The position numbers were made by a program, and so were the translations under genes. From Pyrus communis (Eukaryota; Streptophyta; Magnoliopsida; Rosales; Rosaceae), in the NCBI RefSeq assembly GCF_963583255.1, contig NC_084813.1, positions 9,658,001 to 9,722,000 on the forward strand: a DNA stretch of 64,000 nucleotides, written 5' to 3'. Under the pieces are notes generated by a model. The model was not told the origin of the DNA, made no database searches, and saw only the letters and a program-made list of their open reading frames with translations. Position 1 is the stretch's first letter. Each line of letters begins with the position of its first letter. This document shows, piece by piece, positions 49,236-64,000 of the stretch.

Positions 49236-52200
49236 ATGCCGACTCGTCGGGAACCACGTGGTTCTGCTGAGCCTAGTTTCCCCGATGTAGCTTTGCTGGG
49301 GGAAGCTATTGCTACAGCTATTCATTCGGCGCTCCGCCTTTCCCAGAAGACTCATCTGGAGAATATGTATAATTTGAAGTTGGATAAGTTCGAAGGCAAC
49401 GAGGGTTATGAGGGTGCGGAGCAGTGGCTAGAACATGTTGAGAAGACTTTTCGTGTTTTGCATAATCAGGGGAATCTTCCTGTCGAGAAGTGGGTAGAGA
49501 CGACATCGTGGTTTTTGGGTAAGGATTCTGCATCCTGGTGGGAGCATGAACTTTGTCGTTTGACTCCAGCTAAAAAGACTGATTGGGATGTATTCCGAGA
49601 GTTGTTCAGGAGAAGGTTTGTGCCTCCTGAGTATATTGACCGCAAGAAGCAGGAATTCACTGAGTTGAGACAGGGGAAGCTGACAGCAAATGAGTACTAC
49701 CGAAGGTTCACTAATTTGTCTCGCTATCATCCAGATGTTGCTGGCAATCCAACGGAGATGCTTCATCGTTTCCGTTTAGGCACTAAGAAGAAGTGGCGTT
49801 CGATGGCGACCACTACCCCTTGTGACACCTACCAGGAGTTTTATGAGATTCTGCTGAGAATTGAGGATTCAGAAAATATGCCGAGCGAGAGTGAGGAGGA
49901 AGAGAAAGACGGTAATCAGAGGAAAGATGATAAAGGCAAGGGTCAGGCGTCGCTCGGACCTCGTAGGACCCAGAACTTCAAGAGGGGTGGCACTAGTTCT
50001 AGCTCTTCTAGCGGTGGCTTTAGCGCCACTGGTCAGGATCGTGGAGGTAGGTTTGTTGGTGGCGCTAGAGGCCAGAGAAAGAGTGATGCTGGTAGAGGTA
50101 GGGCCCTAGTTTACCGTAGGTGCAATAATCGACATTTTGGTGAGTGTAGGCGAGGCAGCAGTGGTTGCTTTACTTGTGGGCAAATGGGACATCGGGCTGC
50201 AAATTGTCTCCAGAGTCAGCAGAAGCCTCAGCAGACTTTCTTGCCACCACCTGTACCGATCCAGCAGATTCCTGGTCCTGGTAATTATGGGCAGACAGGT
50301 CGAGGTGGTGCCTATTACTATCAGGGCAATGTTGTTCCTTATGCCCTGGGACAGTATCAATATCCCCAGGACCCATATTCTCAGGGTGGTTATCCCCAGT
50401 ATTCTGGTGGCTATATGCCGAATCCTCCAGTTCCAGCGGGCGGATCTCAGTGGTTTCAGGGAAGACAAATTCAGCAGGGGGAGATTGCTACGAGTAGTGC
50501 GGGGTCTTCGAGGCAGTCTGGTTAGCCCAGTCAGGGGCGTGGCACTCAGAGTCGTGGTGGCCAGATGAGCAGAGGTCGAGGTAGACGACAGCAGACCCAG
50601 GGGTGTATTCATAATATTTCTCTGCAGGACGCTCAAAACAATCCAGATTTGATCATGGGTACGTTAAATATCCTTGGTTATTTTGCTAGAGTATTAATTG
50701 ATTGTGATGCTACACATTATGTGATTTCTCATACATTTGCTCAAGTGACGCAACCTCACCCCACACCTCTAGTGTATGATTTAGAGTTAGCTATGCCTAG
50801 AGGGGAGAGATGTATTGTAGATCGTGTGTACCCAGGATGTCCAGTGATAGTGGAGGATGTTATGCCAGCTGATCTTATCCCGTTGGATATTGTTGACTTT
50901 GATGTGATTCTGGGCACCGATTGGTTGCATTTCAATCGTGCCAATATTGATTATTACGGGAAAATAGTTACGTTCCATCGTCCTGGACTACCTGTGGTTA
51001 CTTTTGTGGGCGAGCAAAGTGGGGTGAGACATGATGTTATTTCGGCCGTGCGAGTGAAAAGGTTGTTATTTACAGGTTGCAAGGGGTACTTAGCTCATGT
51101 AGTGTTGGATGAGGTTGCTCCTAGTAGAGTAGGAGATGTGAGGGTAGTCAAACATTTTCCCGATGTTTTTCCTGAGGATTTACCTGGTTTACCGCCAGAC
51201 CGATACATGGAGTTCATCATTGAGTTGCTTCCAGGTACTAATCCTATTTCCTTGATTCCTTATCATATAGCTCCCGCTGAGTTGAGGGAATTGAAAGTTT
51301 AGTTGCAGGAATTAGTGGGTAAGGGTTTTATTCAGCCTAGTAATTCACCTTGGGGAGCTCCAGTGTTGTTTGTGAGAAAGAAAGACGGAACTTTGAGGCT
51401 ATGTATTGATTATAGACAATTGAATCGGGTGACAATTAAAAACCGTTATCCGTTGCCGCATATTGATGATTTATTTGATCAGTTTCGAGGTGCTTGTGTA
51501 TTCTCCAAGATTAATTTGAGGTGTGGATATTATCAGCTGAAGATTAGTAGGGATGATGTTCCTAAGACGGCGTTCAGGACTCGTTATGGTCATTACGAGT
51601 TCCTGGTTATGCCATTTGGACTGACGAATGCACCAGCTACTTTTATGGATTTGATGAACTAGGTGTTCTAGCCATATTTGGATAGGTTTGCTATTGTTTT
51701 CATCGACGACATTCTGGTGTATTTTAGATCTAAAGCGGAGCATGTTCGACATCTTACCTTGGTGTTGAAAAGGTTGAGGGAGCACCAGTTGTATGCTAAG
51801 TTTAGCAAGTGCCAGTTTTGGTTAGACCAAGTTGCATTTTTGGGGCACGTCATTTCAGCTCAGGGTATTTTGGTGGATCCTCAAAAGGTGGCGCCTGTGG
51901 AGAAATGGGAGCAACCGCGAACCGTCACTGAGGTGAGGAGTTTCCTTGGTTTAGCAGGGTATTATCGACGGTTTGTTAAGGATTTTTCTGTGATTGCCTT
52001 ACCATTGACGAGATTAACAAGAAAAGACGTTAAATTTCAGTGGGATGATAAGTGTGAGCAGAGTTTTCAGCAGTTGAAGTATTGTCTCACTCATGCACCT
52101 GTTTTGGCGTTCCCGGACAATAGTGGTGATTTCGAGGTTTATAGTGATGCTTCTTTGAATGGTCTAGGATGTGTGTTGATGCGGCATGGTAGGGTAATTG

Positions 52201-54044
52201 CTTATGCTTCACGACAACTGAAACTTCATGAGTTGAATTACCCTACACATGACTTGGAGTTAGCCGCCATTATCTTTGCGTTGAAATTGTGGAGACACTA
52301 CCTTTATGGAGAGAAATGTAAGATCTTTACAGATCATAAGAGTCTTCAGTATCTTTTTACGCAGAAAGATCTTAATCTTCATCAGCGGAGGTGGATGGAG
52401 TTGCTCAATGATTATGACTGCACGATTGATTATCACCCTGGTCGTGCAAACGTTGTGGCTGATGCACTTAGCAGGAAGTCTCAGGGCCGTATCAATACGT
52501 TGTACGCTAGTCGCATTCCTCTTCTGGCAGACTTACGATCTACGGGAGTTAGGTTGGAGGCAGAAGATCGAGAGGTGGCTTTACTTGCTAATTTTCAAAT
52601 TAGACCAATTTTAGTCGATCGGGTGCTTGAAGCTCAGGTAGTTGATAGGGAAACTCAAGAATTGATCCAAGCTTGAGATCGAGGGAGGATGAGAGACCTC
52701 AAAGTTCGTGATTCGGATGGCATGCTGATGCAGGAGGGTATGATGTTTGTACCTAACAATTTGGATTTAAAGAAAGCAATTCTTGATGAAGCACATATCT
52801 CGACTTATGCTATGCATCCAGGAGCTACTAAAATATATCATACCATTCGACCATTTTATTATTGGCCAAGTATGAAGATGGAGTTAGCTACGTATGTGAG
52901 TAGGTGTGCCATTTGTCAGCAAGTTAAGGCGGAGAGGAAGAAGCCGTTTGGGTTGTTGCAGCCGCTTTCCGTTCCAGAGTGGAAATGGGAAAACATTACT
53001 ATGGATTTTGTGTACAAGCTTCCGCGTACACATAATGGTTTTGATGGCATTTGGGTGATTGTTGATCGGCTTACTAAGTCAGCACATTTCATTCCAGTGA
53101 GGGAGAAGTATTCTTTGGGTCGATTAACTGAGTTCATCTCGAAGATCGTGAAGTACCATGGTATCCCTGTGAGTATTGTCTCGGATCGTGATCCAATATT
53201 TACATCTAAATTTTGGGTGGCGTTTCAGGAAGCTTTGGGTACGAGACTATATTATAGTACGGCATATCATCCTCAGACGAATGGACAGTCAGAGAGAACC
53301 ATTCAGACTTTGGAGGATATGTTGCGAGCTTCGGTGTTACAGTTTGGTGATGCTTAGCACAAGCGGTTGGTTTTAATGGAATTTACCTACAACAACAGCT
53401 TTCATTCGAGTATCGACATGGCACCATTTGAGGCATTGTATGGTAGATCTTGTCGCACACCGTTGTGTTGGTCAGAGGTCGGAGAAAGAGTTTTGGTAGG
53501 CCCGGAGATTGTTGAGGAGACTACTCAAAATGTTCAGGTAATTAAGTCCAACCTGAAGGCGGCCCAAGATAGGCAGAAGATTTTAGCAGATCGGCATGCT
53601 ACTGACAGAGTGTATGAGGTTGGCGATTGGGTATTTCTGAAGCTTTCACCATGGAGAGGTGTTGTACGGTTTGGAAAGAAAGGTAAGTTGAGTCCCAGGT
53701 ATATCGGACCGTACATGGTCACTGAGCGAGTGGGCGAGGTAGCTTACAGGCTGGAGTTGCCTCCAAAGTTAGCTAGAGTACATAACGTTTTTCACGTGTC
53801 CATGCTTCGACATTATGTTATTGATCCGTCTCATGTGATACCTCATCAACCCTTGGAAATCAATCCGGATTTGACTTATGATGAGGAACCAGTGACGTTT
53901 CTAGATTGGAAGGAAAAGGTTCTGAGGAACAAGACAGTGAACTTGGTGAAAGTTTTGTGGAGGAATCATTATGTGGAGGAAGCTACTTGTGAAATTGAAG
54001 ATCGGATGAGATATTTGTATCCTCGGTTGTTCTTTGATCACTAG
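49236..54044 (+). pseudogene. Chromovirus gag-pol polyprotein with six stop codons, no frameshift
   Basis: One reading frame of 1603 codons from MPTRREP to a TAG/ctag end at 54042-54044. Order: gag (to about 50160), CCHC knuckle (CFTCGQMGHRAANC, about 50167-50208), protease (LIDCDATHYVIS, about 50694-50730), RT ([20 protein letters not shown]; catalytic FIDD near 51702), RNase H (from about 52130), integrase (CAICQQ zinc site near 52905; core from about 52985), and a chromodomain (about 53880-54010). Stops at 50523, 51300, 51660, 51669, 52674 and 53355 (first bases) are each one C-to-T or G-to-A change from a sense codon. The protease motif reads Asp-Cys-Asp instead of Asp-Ser/Thr-Gly. This copy cannot make a full polyprotein. 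Confidence 0.95.
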
Positions 54045-54090
54045 GGGTTGTTGTATGGTTGTTTTGAATTTCGGGACGAAATTCTAATAA

Positions 54091-54101
54091 GGTGGGTAGG
54101 T
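54091..54101 (+). promoter_or_regulatory. Chromovirus polypurine tract
   Basis: ggtgggtaggt lies directly before the TG of the 3' LTR, preceded by an AT-rich stretch, as expected for the plus-strand primer. Confidence 0.75.
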
Positions 54102-56252
54102 TGTGACAGCCCGTTCCGGAATTTTCGAACTGTAAGGGTGAAATGACGATTTTGCCCTTAGTGTGATTTTTCGTTGTGTGGTTGTTTTTGGATTATTGTT
54201 GGCAGGTTGTGGACCACACACACTCTCCCACACCCCCTCACTTTTTCCTTGCCCTGCACCCTTGTCCCGAGTTCCCTCTCTCCCCCATTTCCTATCCCAT
54301 TTGTACGGACACACCCCAAAACCCTCCAAATCTTCACAGATCGAGGAAAAAAAGTATATATTCATGCTCGTGAGGTCCGTAGAAGTTCAACCATACCCAT
54401 TTCAAGTAAGGATACCTTCGTTTTTACGTCGAACTCAAGATACCCGATTTTGTAATTGTTCATGCACACGTTAATTCTTGTATTTTTGGAAATTTCAAGC
54501 TTGTAAGAAGCTTGGTGAGGTTCTTAGGAGGCTCGGGGTGGTTCGTTTGAAGATTTTAGACGTCGGGATCGTGAGTTACAAGGTTGGCCGGAGTTGGTGG
54601 TGTTTTCTCGGCGAGATTCCGTGTGTTTTAGCACTTGAAAGTGGTACGGATTTGTTCCTCTCGTTGTAAGCTTCATTTTGGTACCAATTTTGTGAAATTT
54701 GGTTGAAAAACGAAGAAGGTACAAAGTTTTGAAATTTTTACGATTTTCCGGCGCCAGCGATGGCGCCGGAGCCTCGCTGGAGAAGATGACGGAATATTCC
54801 TAACGGCGTTAACGGAATTCGTTAAAGTTAACGGAATATTCCTGACGGCGTTAACTGACGCCGTCTGTGTGCCAGGCACGTGCCTGCGCGTGGCCGGCTC
54901 GTGTGGCCTTGGCCGGCACGTGGGGGCGCATGCGACGGTGAAATTTTTTTCTAAAAATATGGGGATATTCCTAAGGTTGAGTAGATCACGTTGGTGTATT
55001 CATACACCCCATTTGAGCATTGTATGAGAAGTTATTTTTTAAGGTTGGTTATGTGTTTTAAAATTAACTTTTTATAGTTGTTTCGCATATAGGTGAGACC
55101 TATCCCGAGGACAAGCGCGGTCACTCGAGGCAAGGGGGTTACGACCCTTCTACATACCAGTGAGTGGACTTTTGGTTTTCCGTATATACCTATATACTTA
55201 CGTTTTTCTCAGAAATTTATTTGAAACATTATACGTTTGTATGCCATGCCTATAGTTTGCCATTTATTTACGCATTATGAGTCGCATATGTTTATATATG
55301 TTTGGTGTTGCGGACGCACAGGTAAGTGCCAGGTGAGTTATGATTTATGTTTACGTTCAGTAGTGATTTGAGATGCATAGAGAGCTCATAACCTGCACCC
55401 CCGGTGTTAGTGCTCCCGCCCAGAGTTGGGCAAAGTCCTTCACGTGATGTTCACCTCCCGCACCACACGCTCATCTTGGATCCAAGTTAGGTGCACAGTC
55501 TTGTTGTACAGATCACTTTAGGTGGTTCCGACTCGTAGGTGACCTGCGATTATTCGCCCAGCCTTCACATGATCGTAGCACTTGAGCGTATTTATATTAC
55601 ACCCAGGCTTGTCGTACAAACCACTTTAGGTGGTTCCGATTTGTGTGCAGGTATAGTTAGTGAGATGGAGATTTGAGCTCTAGATTCAGCCGTACAAGTC
55701 ACGTTAGGTGACTCCGGCCGACAGATTACATGGCATTGATTTGACGTTCCTGAGCACTTGCATTCTATTTAGAGACATTTGACATGACATATTTCGGAGC
55801 ATGATTTATATATATGTATATTCTATTTTTTTGGGAAGTATACATGTTTTACGGCGAGGGGTTAGAATCTTGTTTATGAAATGGTTTTTGAAAAGCTTTG
55901 TTTTCGCCCACTCACACTTTTTGTTTTGCGCTCCTCCAGGTTCTAGTTGGTTAGCACTTTTGGTGGCTTCCCTAAGGATTTCCCCGGCATATCTGACAGA
56001 TTAATTCCAGTGTAGGACCACCTTCGGGTGTGCTTTTGTAGTGTCGTTTTCTCTCAGACTGCATTAGGTCTTCGTGCTCTGAACTTTGTTTCACACTTAC
56101 GCTTGCACATGTATGTTTTTACTTTGTGTGAAGTTGGATTTTATTTTATTCGTACTAATTTACTATTATTTTATTAGCTTCTGTACTGTGCACATGGTTA
56201 CGTCACTTCCACGTGACGGCCAGCATGCCCTGATCTCGATCGGGATGTGTCA
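54102..56252 (+). repeat. Chromovirus 3' LTR
   Basis: 2151 bp, collinear with 46990-49156 and ending gatgtgtca. Differences from the 5' LTR are mainly C/T and G/A, plus small length changes near 54770. Confidence 0.95.
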
Positions 56253-56340
56253 GCTATTATCCATAGAATTTATTTCGTAGTTATAGAATAGATACATGTA
56301 GGTAAACGCCAAATAAAAAAGCTAGATGGATAAATAATAA
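56253..56340 (+). pseudogene. EPRV-2 right end
   Basis: Beyond the TSD, sequence matching 29550-29615 continues (ttcgtagttatagaat, gtacatgta/gtacatgt, aacgccaa) and then fades into an AAT microsatellite at about 56331-56352. It marks the right end of the viral sequence, overlapping its left end. Confidence 0.55.
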
Positions 56341-57890
56341 TAATAATAATAAAAAGGATTTCACGGGGAGAAAGAAAAACTTGAAATCATACCTATTAAT
56401 ACTCAACAAAATTCATCATTATTGTAGATAATAAAAGATTCATTAACATAATCAACGTATGGTGGCATAAGTTGTAAATAATTATAATAATGGGTTACTT
56501 ATTTTCCCACATGTCAACAAGCTTGAATCATGGGTTTTATTTAGATGTTTATGTTTAAGAAGCAATAGTTACAAGGGTCTAACTCTGAAAAACCCAAATT
56601 TATAAATAATAGAAAGAAAAATCTAGGTTTGTTATATTAAAACCCACATATTATTCAATACACCCCACATACATAGACCCCATATTTGTTTTTTTAATTA
56701 ATGTTTATCTTAATACATACCAAATACTTTCTTATAATGCTCTCATACCCCACACTCACACCATACACCTTACATTTTCTACATAACCTCATGCTCTTCA
56801 AATCTGAGGTGCAAATAAATAAGGTCATCCTAGACACCTTCGGTGTGATGCTGAAGCTAGTGTGATTTTGGAAATTTGCCAATTTCTCTATTAAAGTGAT
56901 TCGAATACACTTTTAGTCTGATAGTTTCCAGAGGCAGTGAATCCGGATCTCTTCTATTCTCTATGCCTTCATATGATTCTAAATACTATCATCCTACATC
57001 CATCGATATTTGAACGATGTGTTGAGAACAAATATTTGATTCTATTTGCATGTGTTTATCCCTTCATATTTCTCTATCCTTTCAATTTTGTGATCCTATT
57101 TGCTCCATGGAAATAGGTGGAAGGTTGTGGGTATTCAACGTCAGTAGATGAGAAAAATGATTTTCGCAGTAGTGGATGAGGAAGATGAGGAAGCTAAAAA
57201 AACCAAAAAAACGAAACAAATATGGCAGCCATAGGAACGTAGAGCTTGATATATAGTAGCAGCAGTGACATTGGATGATGATGAATCCTCTTCTTTTCAT
57301 ATGGTCGAATCAAGGGAATGTATTGATTGTTAAATCATTGAATTAGAGGAAGAGATTAGGCAATTACGCTGCTTCTAAAATTAAATAAATTATAATGCAG
57401 AAAAAATATAGCAGACATGATATCTGATCTAGGGATCCTTTGATCAGATATGACTAAGGTTTATTAGGTGTGTGATTCTCATCATCAGTCATACTTTTTT
57501 AATGGATATCATTCATAACGTAGCTATAGGCATGTCGGTGTCATTGAAATCACTAAAACAATAAAATAAAATAAAAACATGTTCCATTCGTAAGAATAAT
57601 ATTTTTTTCAATTAATGTGTTTGTAGTTTTATTAGTTAGAGTTTTGTTCTAGAAGGGTGAGTATGGTTCTAAGACGTGAAGAAGAAAGATAGAACTTGGG
57701 TTATACAAGTTAAAAGTAATTTGGGACTTATTTAAATTATTATTAATTTTTTAGTAAACTGTTGATTTATCCCTTGAATTTTTATCTAGCTTTCGATTTT
57801 CTCCTTGAACTTTTCTATTAGAAGTCTATATACTTTACTACATGTTTTCTGATGACGTTTGGGACATGATCTAATTTTTCATATTTCACC
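56341..57890. other. No recognisable gene
   Basis: AT-rich intergenic sequence with short frames on the minus strand (about 62 and 72 codons) that show no domain. No LTR ends or clear inverted repeats. Confidence 0.4.
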
Positions 57891-57899
57891 CTTAGGTTT

Positions 57900-58083
57900 G
57901 TTTTTTTTTTTGTTTTTTTGAACAATCGATATTATTTACATTAAATGGAGAATAGGTGGATTTAGCCACAATGAACTAGCAATAATGTGGTTCAAATTCG
58001 CCTTTGACGAGAATCGAACTTAAGACCTCTCACTTACAAGCGAAAAGAAATATCACTACACCGTAATACTAAGTGGTTGCACT
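57900..58083 (-). mobile_element. SINE, second copy, inverted, TSD cttaggttt
   Basis: Complement of the family at 19792-19991. It has an A-box-like ggtgtagtgat, the B-box-like gttcgattctcg, the attattgctag body and the ataatatcgattgtt tail followed by an A run (T-rich at the left on the plus strand). Flanks are cttaggttt at 57891-57899 and 58084-58092. It is better preserved at the head than the first copy. Confidence 0.85.
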
Positions 58084-58092
58084 CTTAGGTTT

Positions 58093-59285
58093 TGAAATTA
58101 TATCAATTTATAAATTTTCCTTCTTTGAACGTCTACTCCCCATTGAATTGATGAGATTTTTATGTCAAAATGACCCAATTAATATGACTCGCTGATCTAT
58201 ACAGGGTCTCACGTTCAACATATCAAATCAATAAAATGATCAAACCGGCAATCAGACATCAATGGATATGATTGCAATACTTCGCGATAAGCTACAACTT
58301 TATCACTCCATACTTACTGGTGACAACTTAAACTTTTTCAAGGATCCTCATGAACTACTTGAACGGAGTTGGACCCATTTTATTGCGATGAATGACCAAA
58401 CAATACAGCGTTCAAGTTCGTCATTTGTTGGGAGATAAATAACCAAAATCCAACCTTCTTGTCAACACCTCTATGTCAAATGGGAAATTCCACCAAACAT
58501 TTGAACAATCCCAATTAAAAAACTCAAATTCCACAAATCTAGTCGACCTCCTCGTTGGTTATGAATCTACGATGGTTAAATCGTAGCTTTAATTGATCAG
58601 GTCGTAAGACTGCTATGAATGAGTTCACAATTTTCTCAGTGAAATATGTATGGCGTCTTTACTACAACGCATTACAATGGCGTAAACTGTACTGTTTTCT
58701 CATTTTGGAAGGATTAATAAAACAGTCGTACGAATAAACACAATATAACGCGCCATGGAGACGGAGACATTTTCAATATTCATTACATAGTATCGAATGT
58801 ACAAATATTGAAGATCAGACAAACCCCAACGACCATTGCACATTGAACACCTTACATAGCCAAAGCAATCCCCACCAAGGTTGCGAAAAGAACACTACGA
58901 ACTTTTTTTCCTTTTTCAATTTTTTTGGTTTTTTTTTTTCCTAGATCCAGAGTACCTACTAAGTGTAAAAACCCTTGGCCACACCCGCCCAGGCGACTAA
59001 AAGTAAAAAACTAATGCCTATCTGCAGAAGTTCAGCGAGCACCTGAATAAATTCTCTTAAGACTCTTCCAAAGCTCAAAAGTTGAGCAGATGAGCATAAT
59101 TCACAAATGCTAAAGAAGTAAATTGTACAAAAAGACAAACTTCCCGTTCGAATCTCTTGGTTTTGTCCGCAAGGTTGTATAGACGAGCAGGCCTGGAAAA
59201 GAACGAAATGAAAGCCAGCAATAAAAAGAACACTTACCCGAGCTGCTGGCTTCCGTCCTCTCTCATTAATTGAAGCCCCTTAATT
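58093..59285. other. Intergenic and poly(A) polymerase 3' region
   Basis: No coding sequence recognised. The part nearest 59285 is probably the 3' UTR of the minus-strand poly(A) polymerase gene. Confidence 0.4.
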
Positions 59286-63054
<3,769 letters not shown>

Positions 63055-64000
63055 CTAACAATCAGAAGATGGGATGGGAAAGTTGAAAATGACAAATCAC
63101 TGAAACTAAATAGATTATTATAAAAGGAACAAAAACAAAATATCAATGCCGATTAACATATACATTAATCACAGATCTCATAAGGCTGATATATCAAAAG
63201 CATGGCTTTTGATCAGAAACACATTAAACCCAAAACCATGAATTTTATTCCAACGGACAGGATCAAAATGTTTTCTGTAACAAAAATAGTTGCTTGTACA
63301 GGCTATCATCCTGGTCATGCATCACAAGTTAGCTTTTGCTACTTTATTAGTCATATAGTTTTAAGGGGATACTATAATTTATACAAGACACGTACTCTAA
63401 CTTTACCTCTATAACCATATGTCTGCAACTTTTTACTCTGAGTCTTTGACATCATACACTAATACAGGATCATTGCCATTAGTGAAGTGTAGAATATTTT
63501 CACCCTTTTCAGTCTTCTAGATGTTCTTATTCTAAACCTCAGAAAACCTATTCAATGTTCCAGTATGACACAAAATATAATTACACATCCAAACCCATGA
63601 GATATAAACACCCTACCAGCGCATAATTGTAATTACAAGTGGCAATTAAGAGTAATGATAGGAAGAACAATTTTTTAGACCAAATTTGTAAACCATGTGA
63701 TGTGTCACCAAAAGGAAATAAGCACGTTAATCAACACTTAAGTAACAATCCAATCATCAACAACCAAGTCATATATTTACAAAATTTGGTCTAAATAGTT
63801 GGTCTCCCTAGCATTACCCAGCAATTAAACCCCAAAATTAGGCAACATGGAATAAATAAGACAAACACAAGTTTGTTAATAGCAAAATCAATAACACCTA
63901 CAATTAGCACAAACAAAAGAAGGCAATCAACCGAGAGAGATTTATATTCTGCATGATAGATTCTGACTGAAAGTTTTGGAAGATGGGTAGGCATCAAAAC
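63055..64000 (-). other. Poly(A) polymerase intron (to window edge)
   Basis: No further exon of the N-terminal part could be found here, so the intron upstream of the 63054 acceptor is at least 940 bp and the first exons are outside. AT-rich; short frames only. Confidence 0.6.

Larger units (their letters stand above)
46990..56252 (+). mobile_element. Complete Ty3/gypsy chromovirus (Tekay/Del-like), TSD gctat
   Basis: 9263 bp with LTRs 46990-49156 and 54102-56252, flanked by gctat (46985-46989 and 56253-56257). Order: 5' LTR, tRNA-Met primer site, single gag-pol frame, polypurine tract, 3' LTR. The pol order is protease, RT, RNase H, integrase, and a chromodomain-type C-terminus, which defines chromoviruses. 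The two LTRs differ by scattered substitutions and a 16-bp net length difference, so the insertion is not recent. It sits in EPRV-2 movement-protein sequence. Confidence 0.97.

Noticed and set aside
49428..50636. Antisense frames of 70-176 codons opposite gag
   Set aside because: Shadows of the gag coding strand; the sense frame has clear gag and zinc-knuckle sequence.

Overview
This is a plant nuclear window, probably from a woody Rosaceae species of the apple/pear type. That guess rests on the style of the two host genes, Cassandra-type TRIM elements and the LTR, SINE and MITE families seen; the genus is inference. Only two host genes are well supported, both on the minus strand. One is a complete nine-exon membrane-anchored hexokinase (16107-19628). 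The other is a nuclear poly(A) polymerase of the PAPS2/PAPS4 type (59286-63054 and beyond the right edge), which carries a frameshifting 25-bp tandem duplication in one exon. The rest is repeats.

Layout. 1-4470: the 3' end of an LTR retrotransposon carrying an antisense plant-mobile-domain ORF, copies of its LTR (family A) and a foldback MITE. 4470-8800: MITE and CACTA remnants. 8800-13555: a decayed badnavirus/tungrovirus-like endogenous pararetrovirus (EPRV-1) split by a complete Cassandra TRIM with 5S-rRNA-like sequence in its LTRs. 13556-14459: a Ty1/copia 3' end. 14460-15180: a broken Pro/Trp-rich coding remnant. 16107-19628: hexokinase, with a SINE inserted about 160 bp upstream of its ATG. 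20052-22901: a small non-autonomous LTR element. 23599-25303 and 25340-27905: two solo LTRs with perfect target-site duplications (TSDs).

29400-56340 is a second, caulimovirus-like EPRV (EPRV-2). It reads movement-protein end, small ORFs, capsid with zinc knuckle, protease, reverse transcriptase, RNase H, viroplasmin/TAV, promoter, ORF, movement protein. It is circularly permuted, with a short terminal overlap. It has served as a landing pad for a truncated LTR, a solo LTR with TSD gttat, an LTR copy with TSD caagt that itself holds a nested solo LTR, an unidentified 1.15-kb insert, a 2.7-kb solo LTR with TSD ttaat that holds a recent TRIM, a hairpin-rich MITE, and a complete 9.26-kb Tekay/Del-like chromovirus with TSD gctat. 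A second copy of the SINE lies at 57900-58083.

Two themes link these parts. First, stop codons in the mobile sequences are nearly all explained by C-to-T changes, as expected from methylated-cytosine decay; the chromovirus gag-pol is otherwise a single unshifted frame. Second, most LTR insertions have collapsed to solo LTRs, so nesting order can be read from exact TSDs: EPRV-2 first, then LTR elements, then elements within LTRs, with the TRIM inside the 39932-42592 LTR among the youngest. All family assignments come from reading the sequence without database searches.
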